From Selaginella moellendorffii (Eukaryota; Streptophyta; Lycopodiopsida; Selaginellales; Selaginellaceae): DNA of 64,000 nt. The translations under genes were made by a program, and so were the position numbers. Shown here piece by piece: positions 21,293 through 31,004 of this stretch; the stretch's first letter is position 1; each line of letters starts with the position of its first letter. The DNA lies in assembly GCF_000143415.4 (NCBI RefSeq), contig NW_003314275.1, positions 2,098,697 through 2,162,696 of the forward strand. Reading direction: 5' to 3'. Below the pieces are notes generated by a model that saw only the letters and a list, made by a program, of their open reading frames with translations, did not search any database and was not told where the DNA came from.

Positions 21293-23290
21293 ATGCGCTG
21301 TGTCGCTCTCGAGGAGCAAGAGAATGCGATCGCGCGCGTTGTTCTTCACTGCCGGAGCTCCGGAGGTGAGCCAACGCTCGCGCGTCTCTCCGATGGTCCT
21401 CGCCACCGGTGGAGCTGCTACCTGGGCAATCAGGCCTATGGCCGGTTTGGCCGCCCCGATCGATCCTGGGGCGCGTTTGCGGCCATGGAGCAGCGCAATC
21501 TCTTCTCCTGGACGATTGCAATGGCGGCGCTGTCCCAGAGTGGGGAGATCCATTGCGCCAAGGCGGTGTTTGATCTCATGCCAATGAGGGATCTCTACGC
21601 CTGGAACGTGATGCTCTCTGCAATCCACGAGAACGATTCGCTGGATGCCCTGGTGGATGCTTTCACGAGAATGCCGGAGAGGGATCCAGTCTCGTGGAAC
21701 GTAATGGTTACAGCATTTGCCCAGAACGGGCAAATGCTCCAAGCCATGGACTTGTTCTTGCGGATGCCTCGCAGGAATGTGATCTCCTGGACAACTATGA
21801 TTGGAGCTTTGAGCGATTGCGAGGCCGGACGCCACGATCTAAAACTCGATGCAATCGCGTTCTTCGATCGAATGCCGCAGAGGAACATTGTGTCGTGGAC
21901 AGCCATGGTCCATGCCAGTGCCTCGGCGGATCGGCTGGAAGAGGCGAGAATTCTCTTCGATTCAATGCCTGCGCGCAATCTCGTCTCTTGGAACGTCTTT
22001 CTGGCTGGATCGAAGGACCTCTCGATCGAGACGCTCGAGAAGATCCCGGCCAAGGACTCTGTGACGCTCAAGACGATCATGAATTGGTACTGCCAGACTG
22101 GAAGAACCGCCGACGCTAAAGCCCTCTTCGATCGATTGCCCGAGAGGGATGTCATGTCATGGACGTGTATGATCCAAGTAAATTCTTGTCAGCTCGATCG
22201 AGCCAAGTTTGCCTTCGATCTAATGCCGGCATGGAGCGTGGTCTCCATGAATTCCATGGGGGCGGTGTTTGTGACCCATGGAGAACTTGCCAAAGCAAAA
22301 AAGCACTTTGATCTTGGACAGGAGAGGAACGTCGTGAGCTGGACCGCGATGATCCAAGCGTTCGATCGAGCCGGAGAGGTGGAAGCAGCGCAGAGAGCTT
22401 TCGATCTAATGCCCTCCTGGGACGAGATCTGCTGGCTGGCGATCCTGGCCGCGAATTCCTCGGATCCGGAAGCGGTCCAGCGCCTGTTCTTCCGTGCGCC
22501 GGCTAGATCCGTCCTGGCATGGAACGCTCTCCTCTCAGCCATCGCGCACAGCGGAGGAGCATCGATCGAGGAAACAAAGAGGCTCTTCGATCTGATGCCG
22601 GAGCACGATGCCGGATCGTGGAATGTCTTGATCGCGATCGAGGCAGAGGAGATCGGATCCAGCAAAGTCTTCTTCGACTCTTCTCCGGAGAGGAACGCTC
22701 TCTCCTGGGAAGCGCTCTTGCAAGGTACGGCAAAGTACGGGGACCTCTACGGCACAATGTCCGTACTGGAAAAGATGCCGGCGTGGAGCCTCCTCTCGTG
22801 GAATCTAGCCCTTGCAGCAAATGCCCGCTCTGGGCATGTGGCAAGCTTACGAAGAACATTCTCTACAATGCCGGAACGAGACACGGTATCTTTTGGCACC
22901 GCGCTCGCGGCATTTGCCCACAGTGGGCACGGCACAGACGGCATCCTCCTCTTCCACGTCATGCTCCTCGAGGGCGTGGCGCCCAGTGATATTTGCTTCG
23001 TCCACCTCTTGGTAGCCTGCAACCACGTCGGCCTCCTTCACGAGGGATTGTGTGTGTTCTCGGGCATGGCCGGCGATCACGGGGTGGCACCCGGGCTCGA
23101 GCACTTTTGCTGCGTGGTGGACATCCTGGGAAAGGTCGGGAGGCTGGAATATGCCCGCTGGCTTCTGGAGAATATGCCGTTCGTACCCGATGACGTGGCG
23201 TTGGGGAGCTTGTACGGCGCGTGTGTTGTTCACGGTGACGTGGAGGGCGCCAGGGCAGCACTCGCCGCGATGACGTGGGACTCCAACTAA
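21293..23290 (+). CDS. PPR protein, long S-type repeat array, no DYW domain
   Basis: The product is a 665-aa intronless protein. From about residue 65 there are roughly 16 short repeats of about 29-31 residues, each beginning near a x-x-S-W-N/T motif and ending M-P-x-R-N/D. A longer L/S-type repeat and a short E-like tail follow, with no CxxC-H or DYW domain. Such proteins bind single-stranded organellar RNA. Pure S-type arrays are typical of the expanded lycophyte PPR set. The start is the first ATG in frame, and repeat-like sequence (YGRFGRPDRSW) begins 49 codons later. Editing, if any, would need a DYW partner in trans. Target peptide and RNA target cannot be judged by eye. Confidence 0.85.
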   Translation: MRCVALEEQENAIARVVLHCRSSGGEPTLARLSDGPRHRWSCYLGNQAYGRFGRPDRSWGAFAAMEQRNLFSWTIAMAALSQSGEIHCAKAVFDLMPMRDLYAWNVMLSAIHENDSLDALVDAFTRMPERDPVSWNVMVTAFAQNGQMLQAMDLFLRMPRRNVISWTTMIGALSDCEAGRHDLKLDAIAFFDRMPQRNIVSWTAMVHASASADRLEEARILFDSMPARNLVSWNVFLAGSKDLSIETLEKIPAKDSVTLKTIMNWYCQTGRTADAKALFDRLPERDVMSWTCMIQVNSCQLDRAKFAFDLMPAWSVVSMNSMGAVFVTHGELAKAKKHFDLGQERNVVSWTAMIQAFDRAGEVEAAQRAFDLMPSWDEICWLAILAANSSDPEAVQRLFFRAPARSVLAWNALLSAIAHSGGASIEETKRLFDLMPEHDAGSWNVLIAIEAEEIGSSKVFFDSSPERNALSWEALLQGTAKYGDLYGTMSVLEKMPAWSLLSWNLALAANARSGHVASLRRTFSTMPERDTVSFGTALAAFAHSGHGTDGILLFHVMLLEGVAPSDICFVHLLVACNHVGLLHEGLCVFSGMAGDHGVAPGLEHFCCVVDILGKVGRLEYARWLLENMPFVPDDVALGSLYGACVVHGDVEGARAALAAMTWDSN

Positions 23291-24102
23291 GCAGTGACGT
23301 GGAGGCCGGCATTCAACGCGGTCAGCTTTGACTCTAATCAAATCGAAGAGATCATGTTGTGATGTTTCCCATGACACCGCCGCTACGCACTTGATTTAAA
23401 TTTCTTTCTCTTGATAGCCTACAATCCTTTCACGTGTAGGATTTTTTCCATGTATTTCATTTGATACCCCGGCGCGCGGCGATGGATGGATCACACAAGT
23501 CAATCAGTGGGCAATAGAAAATCCCGGGCATGTTAGCGTTAGCTGTTGCTTTGGCTTGTTCCATCCCCACGTGGGATATTCCCTCCCGGCCATCTCCCGC
23601 CGTTGGATGGGATCCCGCCACCGTTGGATCTAGGGCTCTTGGTGGTGCACGGTCTTTGAGAATGGAGGGGCAAACCACGCGTATTCATTCTCTCATTCAT
23701 TCGTCGCAGAGGAAAGATGGGAAAACGGAACGATTGCCGGCTCGAATCCTGTGAAAATTCCCCACTTTTTTGCCTGGCTTTCCCTTTTTTTGCTTTTTTT
23801 TTCTATCGCTCTGTTCTTCGCTACTCACGACACGGATCGCGACCCCTAAATTCAGTTGAGTCAGAGAGGCGAAAGAGGTGCTCCATCAATGTGGGCTTCC
23901 GTGCTTCCAATCCAAAAATCGCCTCCATTTCCTCTTCCAATTTTCCAATTCCAATCTCTCTCTCGTTTTCGCGTACTTTGGAGCGATGATTGATGGGGCA
24001 CAGCGAGCAGAGGAGTCCCTGTCGGAGATTGATTGAGAGGTTTGACTGATTCGGGAGGGAAGATTTGGAAAGATTCCCATTCCTTCCACGAATCGATCGA
24101 GA

Positions 24103-27100
24103 ATGGGTGCTTTGGGGGTGGGAGGAGCGATGCATTCGATCTTCTCCAGCTGCTCCGGGAGTGTTTGCGTGACCGTGGACGATCGCCAGGAGCGCGCGCT
24201 ATCGAATCGCCATCAGTCTAGGAGCAGTGGCGTGGGATGTTCTTCGTCGCGATCGGGCAATGTGGTTCTCGTGGCGATGGATGCGCTGAGCGGCGATGGC
24301 GGCGCCGTCGTGCTCCAGGAGCACGCGCTGCGATGGGCGGCGAGGAATGTGGTTCGATCGGGCGATTGTCTCTGCGTCGTGGCTATCTATCGCCGGGATC
24401 AGGGATTTGGGCGCAAGCTCTGGCATTGCGATGATTCTCGCAGTGGCGACGAGGAATTCGTGGGCTGCCGCAATCGCCCTCGCCCTCCTCGCCATCGCGA
24501 TCCGAGGGAGCAAAGGATCAAGGATTCGTGCACGCTTCTGGCTAGCAAGCTCTGTGACACCTCCAAGGTGAATCCAATCGAGCTATTGATCTATCCATTC
24601 TCCAATCCATTCTAACCAGCGCTTGTTTTGCTCGCTGTTCCAGATCAATCTCAAGGTGAAGACGACCCCATGGTGGAGAGGGATTGTGGTCGAAGAGGCC
24701 AACAAGCTCCAAGCTTCGTGGGTTGTTCTTGAGAGGTGCGTATATTCTGTGACCGTTTTGGCATATTCTGTGAGAAGAATATGCTTGTTTTAAAACCTTG
24801 GGATTTGAAGAACCCTAGCTCTTCCAGGTCTTTGCGAAAGGAGGGCAAGTGGTGCGCCCGCGGCTGCCGATCCAACGTCGTCGTGGTCAGCCAGGTCGGT
24901 TTCCGGGTGCTGTGCCTGAATCTCAAGAATGCCGCGGCGGCGATCGCTTCCTCGTCGTCGTCCTCGATGCTCGGATTGCCGTCGTCGAAGAAGCGAGTGA
25001 TATTCTCGACTGGCGATGGCGCGGCTGCCGCGGATTTCGAGGAAGAGGCGAGCAGTAGCCCAGAGATCGAGACGCCGTTCAGCGTGACCGAGCGCGGAAG
25101 CAGCAGCTCATCGTCGACGTCGAGCTCAGAGCACGATCGTGCTGTCGGATTCTCTTGCACTGGCGGGGCCAAGAAGAAGATCTCTACTGCTGCCGCAACC
25201 GATAGCGTGATTTCATCCGACACCAAGAAAAATTGCCTAGGTGAGTCTTCGCTATTTCTTCGTGATTTATAGCGATCAAGAACTTTCCATATGTTTTAGA
25301 CGAGCGGTTGTTCTCCCAGACGAGATCCATACTCTCCGACGCTGAGAACTACATCAAATGCAGGCCCGGGCTTGACAGCGCCACAACTCCAGACATTTCA
25401 GAGCGCTTCTCCGCGTTACAAGTCGAGAGCTATGGGAAGAGTCCCAGGAAGAACGCCAGGCACGTCTCCCAGCGATCGTCCGAGGGCTTGCTTCCAATCG
25501 AGGAAGTGGAGGCTCCGTCGGTGTCAAACCAGCACCGCAACCAACAACCAGACGATCATCGTCTACTGGACAGAACTTCGAGCGTTCGAAAGGCGGTCGC
25601 TTTACCACTGAAACGCTCGCTAGCCGGTTCGCCGCCTTTGTGTTCTATCTGCCAACATGCCTCTCCAGTCTTCGGCAGGCCTCCTCGTCGATTCAGCTAC
25701 AGCGAGCTCGAGTTCGCTACCGGCGGATTTTGCAATGCAAACTTTCTCGCGGAGGGTGGCTATGGCTCGGTCCACAGGGGTGTTCTTGGGGACGGGATTC
25801 CCGTGGCTGTGAAGCAGTACAAACTGGCTAGCTCGCAAGGTGACTTGGAGTTTTGCTCCGAGGTGGAAGTCCTGAGCTGCGCGCAGCACCGAAACGTGGT
25901 GATGCTGATCGGATACTGCATCGAAAGAAAGCGAAGGTTGCTTGTCTACGAGTTTATCTGCAATGGCTCGCTCGATTCTCATATCTATGGTATGTTCTTT
26001 TTTATGTGGTCGCTGTTTCGTGAGCTTGATGTTTTTTGCTTTTGTGGATTGCTTAGGTGTGACCAAGCCCCCGCTGAAATGGTCATCGAGGCACAAGATA
26101 GCCGTTGGAGCTGCTCGGGGATTGCGTTACTTGCACGAAGAATGCCGTGTTGGTTGCATCGTCCACAGGGACATGCGTCCAAACAATATTCTTCTGACAC
26201 ACGACTTTGAGCCCATGGTTAGCGCTTTGTCTACGTTTGCGTGTCTGCCGTCGTGCGTTACGTTTATCTGATACGTGAGATTAAACAGGTCGGCGACTTT
26301 GGACTCGCGAGGTGGCAGCCAGACGGTGATCTGGGCGTAGAAACGCGAGTAATTGGCACGTTTGGGTACGTAGACCACATTGTTTTAAAAACTCTCCTCG
26401 TGTTCATGGCAGCGAGAATGGTGTTGCAGTTACTTGGCCCCAGAGTACGCGCAAACGGGCCACATAACGGAAAAAGCTGATGTATTCTCGTTTGGCGTTG
26501 TTCTTTTGGAGCTTGTCACCGGCCGCAAAGCCATTGATATCTCACGACCAAGAGGACAGCAATGTCTCACAGAGTGGGTAAGCTAAGATTGGTTTTAGTT
26601 GGCAGCTCTTTAATCTGTCGATACAGGCACGTCCATTGCTAGAAGAACAGGCTCATCACGAGCTCATCGATCCGGCGCTAGTGAACGAGCTTAACCAGTA
26701 CGAGGCTTACTGCACGTTGTTTGCGGCCTCCTTGTGTATCCAACGCGACGCACACTTGAGACCTCGCATGTCACAGGTAAGTAAAGTCTTCTTCGAGGAA
26801 AACTGATCTTCTCTCGCAAATGCACAGGTGCTACGAATGCTCGAAGGCGATCTAAATCTCAGCCGAAACTCGTCCCCGATGCGATCACGCCTGACTTACT
26901 CCCCGCACTCCTCGTCCAAGAACAGCGTGAGATCGATGAGCCCCGCGAAAAGTAGGCTCTTCCCGGGAGCTCTAGACAGCGTTGTCAACAGCTTCATGTC
27001 CGCCCACCCCATCGTCGTTTGCAACACAAAGCTCTCCCACGAAGCTCTCAAGGCCGCGTACAAAGACAAGCTCGACTCGCAGAGGCCATCGCTCGAAGAG

Positions 27101-27103
27101 TAG
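24103..27103 (+). CDS. USP-domain receptor-like cytoplasmic kinase (PERK-like, possibly inactive)
   Basis: Nine exons join in frame: 24103-24567, 24644-24735, 24828-25240, 25300-25989, 26057-26217, 26289-26365, 26430-26577, 26627-26776, 26828-27103. The N-terminus has a universal-stress-protein-like fold (VVLVAMDAL..., alternating strands to VVVVSQ). A low-complexity Ser-rich linker follows, then a kinase domain: glycine loop [12 protein letters not shown] lysine, [10 protein letters not shown] catalytic loop, DFGLAR, APEY and a C-terminal lobe. There is no signal peptide or membrane span. The catalytic-loop Lys is replaced by Arg (HRDMR for HRDLK). From memory, this family includes Selaginella proteins annotated as inactive kinases. 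A signalling or scaffold role is inferred. Confidence 0.88.
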
Positions 27104-27318
27104 AAATCTCTTCGCTCAAATCCCTGCCAACTTCAGTCACAAAAACAAAGAGAGAAGATGAAGAGAAGAAAAACAAAAAATTCTTACTAACAATGTAGCT
27201 GCCGTACGTAGCCTTTCCCATGTACAAATGGTCGAGAAAAATCATCGCCTAATAGAAGAAGAAACCCTGTGTTGTCCCTCCCTTGTTCCCTCTTTATAAA
27301 AATTTCTATCTCCCACCA

Positions 27319-30301
27319 CTACCTGTGACCCTGTCCCGGTATCGTGAAAGAACTAGTGTCGCCATAGTTGGATTCCTCGTGATGCATCCACAAGCCGGCT
27401 CTCATCTCCTCCTCACACTTTAAGATCTGCTGTACATACTCGAGCGCCCCCGACACTGCCTGCTGCTCCTGCGCGTTTAGCTGCAGCGTGTAAACTCTCC
27501 TCCCATCCAGGAACCTCTTGTACTTGTGAACCACGTACATGTAGGCCTGCTGGACCTGGCTCGAGTGCGACGATCCAACCGGGCTGTAGTCCGAGAACCA
27601 CTCGCAGGTGGTGAGAGGGATCCCTTTGGTCACCTTCTCCTCAAACCTGTCGTACTTGTTGAGGAGCAGCACCAGCGGGGTGTCTTGGAAGCACGGGTAG
27701 CCCACGATCTTGAAGAAGAGGTCCCGGCTGAAGATGAGCTTGTTGTGCAACGCTCCCGTTAAATCTGTCCACTGCTGGTCGTAATCGCTGACGGCTACGC
27801 AGTAGACCAAAATCTTTACGTCCTCGAACATGTCGAGCCATTTCCTAAACTCGTTTGTAGCTAAGCCCCCGATGCTAATCAGCTGGTACCTGTGAACCAG
27901 AAGAAAAAAAAAAAGAAGACCAAGTAAGAATCCAAGAAGTCTCGAGTCTAAGCGTGTGGACCTGCGACGGTTAGATTCGTGGTCGTTGCTATCGGACAAG
28001 TCTTTGTCCTCGAGAGAAAATTGTACCTCTGCAAGACCGGTTCCTTGCTCAAGTCCCTCGGCAGATAAGATATCCGTGACCGATGGGACGTAATCCTGTA
28101 TTTGTAACACCTGAAGCAGTCAAGACACACTTTGTAAGACGAAGGCAAAATGCACAGGGCACTTACTCTATTCAAAATATCGGCAGTCACTTCAGGAAGC
28201 TGTAGTTCATCCTTTCGACTGTATGTTTGTTGTATCGCAGGGTCGTTCCAAATCTTAGAAAGATTAGAGCGCGTGTTTTTTGAGATGCTCCGTTCCAGAT
28301 GACCCGCAGTCATGCTCGTCATGAACCTGTCAGCCGCATCCTTGAGCTGGTCATTCAAGGTATAAAGGTCTCCTGCAGAGGAAGTCAGTCAGATATGACG
28401 TTATGAAAGACTATGTGTCAAACCTGACTCTTCTTCGAATCTTTCTCGTGCTTCAAGCAGAACATTGAGAAACTGGTATGCCTTTCCCAGCATCATTTCC
28501 TTGTACTTTTGCAACTCCTCCGGCGAAAATTGCCCATTGTGAAGAATTTTCGTCTGATATTGCACTAGCGTCAGTAACACTTTTTGTGTAAAAAAGAAGG
28601 GAACATACCTGCTTGAAGATGGTACTCCTGCCCGACCCATCGTGCCCCAGTAGAAGAATTTTTGATGCGTCTTTAACTTCAATAGAAGTTGGAGAAACTT
28701 TTCTAGAGGCCGCCACTGCATCCGTCTTCACTAGTTGGTTGCTTGACCGTGGAGTTGGGAAAGAAAAAAATGGGTACAAAAGCCTCATCATGGGCTGCAA
28801 AGCGCACGAGATAGAGTTAGTGATCTTTAAAGCATAACAAACATTATGTTTCTCACTTTGTTCCACAGGTTACCCTTGATCTCCTTCTGACCTTCGTCTC
28901 CATATCTACCATCAGGATACAAAACAAGGTACGTTTGAGGAGTGCATTGAACGCCAAGAGCCTGTTCAGAAAAGATAAAAGTAAATCAAGTTCTGGACTC
29001 TACAAACTGTACTCACGTACTTTGAGCATTTTAAACTCCGATTTCGTGATCTCCCGACAGTTTAGGAACACTTGCGTCGTTCCATTGCTGGCATTTTGCT
29101 GCAGAGGTCCTCCTACTTTCAACTCAGGGGTGATAAACATGTGTGGTTTTTCTCCTTCCTGAAACAACAAATCAGTCCCAAAACATAAAGACGACTTCGA
29201 AACACATACCCTGCCCCAGAGTCCCGAGGCCTTGTCATACCAGTATTTCCCGGGCTTCAGTCGCAAACATTCTTGTTGTAACAAAATCAGCTCTTCAAAA
29301 ATCAGCCTTCTTCCGTTCACAATCACTTGCTCTGGCTGCAGCTGGTTTGAAAAGCACTCCCTTTCCGACTTCATGCACTGTTGGATCTCCAAGGGACCCA
29401 GCAGCCTCTTCAACAGTCTCGAAGGCTTTCCCAAAAACGGACGGCGATCCTCCAAAACGGGGCGTCCAACACATTCTTCACACTTCCTCCCTTCTGGCAT
29501 GGATCCCATCACTACCAGCACGCAGTTGGAGCAAAACTTCGAGCCGCAAGCCAAACACACCTCCTTCTCCGTCAGCCTGTTACCTCTCAGACAGCGGTAG
29601 CACTGTCCCCGTTTCCTGTGAATGTTTCCGCCTTTCCCAGACGGAGAGGGATCCAATCCATACCGCCGACTATCAAAGTTTCCACTGGGATCTTCCGACT
29701 CTCCCGGGGAGAACTCTTCCGAATACTGCAGCGCCGAAGAGTCCGTGACAATGCCCTCCGACGATGGTGTTCTCCCGAAAAGCTGTGGTGAAGGCGACGT
29801 AGCCAGCTCCTCAATCTCCGACGGACAGGACTTTCGAGTGGCGGCGGCAGCACTGCTGGCAGCATCCCGCTCGACAGTAGCAGCGGCAACAGCCATCGCC
29901 GAGGATGACTCCGAGAACGAGGAGCCCGACGTCGATCGAAAGAACTGGCGAGCAGCGGGGACCGAAGAAGCAGCAACGCTCCCAGAGCCTCTCCACAGCT
30001 GAGCCACCGGAAGAATGGTGGCGAGTTTTGGAGGCGTGGTCTTGTTAGTCCCCCAAGAAGGAGCCATGGGAGCCTTTGGGAGTGGAAACTCTACCGGAGG
30101 CCCGTTGTAAGGGGTGGCGAACGAATACTCGATGTTGTCCAAGTCTATGGCTGCTCCTGGAGGAAACAAACCTCTGAGAAGATCGTGCTTGGCCGACCCA
30201 TTGCCATTGGGCAACGCCGAGGAGGCCATGGTGAAGCTCTCCTCCTCCAAAGCCTCGGCCTTTTGGCGCTGGCTAGTCGTAGAAGAATTCTTTCTCGTCA
30301 T
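27319..30301 (-). CDS. XLG: Extra-large guanine nucleotide-binding protein (XLG)
   Basis: Eight coding exons on the minus strand: 30301-29210, 29158-29021, 28961-28857, 28794-28609, 28553-28424, 28372-28167, 28110-27962, 27889-27319. The N-terminal half has a Pro/Ser-rich region, then a Cys-rich module (CYRC, CLAC, CSNC and CEEC pairs) typical of plant XLGs. The C-terminal half is a G-alpha-like domain with P-loop GHDGSGRST, a switch-II-like IGGLATNEFRKW, FCVA-like YCVAVSDYD and NKYD for guanine recognition. XLGs act with G-beta-gamma at the plasma membrane and in the nucleus in stress and developmental signalling. The P-loop lysine is Arg here and the switch II Q of DVGGQ is absent, so nucleotide handling may differ from canonical G-alpha. 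The start could be either Met at 30301 or the Met 24 codons later. Confidence 0.9.
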
Positions 30302-31004
30302 GGAAATCCCCTACACAAAGCAAGCAATGATCAAGCACAAGAAGAGAGAGCGAAAGAACGAATAAAAACAAACGAGGTAGACGAAGAAAAAATTCCACTG
30401 ACCAAGTCTCTTGCTCGGCCGATCTCGCATTTCGCTCGATTCCAGCGATTCCCGCTAGCTCCGAAACGATCCTCCTCCCGCGCGCTACATCCTCCGCGGA
30501 TTGCTAAACCCTAAGCCGCGCATCGCTGCTCTGTCTGCCCCAGAGATTCGCGAGGAGCTCACCTTGCTCGCGCAGCTGGGGCGACGATCGAGGGAGCTCA
30601 CGGGGGGCGATCGACAGACACCAGCTGTGACGACGCGGGCGCTCAAAATCTCCGCGCTAATGTTCTTCGACCTATTCCTACCACACACCGCCGTACACGG
30701 AATTTGGCCAGGGCCTTCCGTACGCACACGTCAGCAGAATGCGTCAGCCAGTTTTGTGTGTGTGTGTGTGAGGTATTCCATATTCGCTGGACTACTCGTG
30801 CGCGGTAAGAAAAAAAAATCCATCTCTTCTCTTTTTCGCCAGTTCCAATGACGCAATGTGCTTGATCACGAATTTTTATGATGTCTCTAGTAGAAAAATC
30901 GTGATTTTCACTTGGAGGACTTTTACCGTTGTGACGAATCGTAAAAGCTCTGTTCCAATCCAAGCCGTGAGAAAAGAAACGATGCTTACCTCCAAGCTCC
31001 AAAA

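Noticed and set aside
21595-22155. Antisense frames within the PPR gene
   Set aside because: The sense frame carries periodic PPR motifs. The antisense frames are shadows of its codon bias.
29143-30002. Plus-strand frames of 120-200 codons over the XLG gene
   Set aside because: The minus strand encodes the Cys-rich XLG module with consistent splice sites; the plus frames have no motif.
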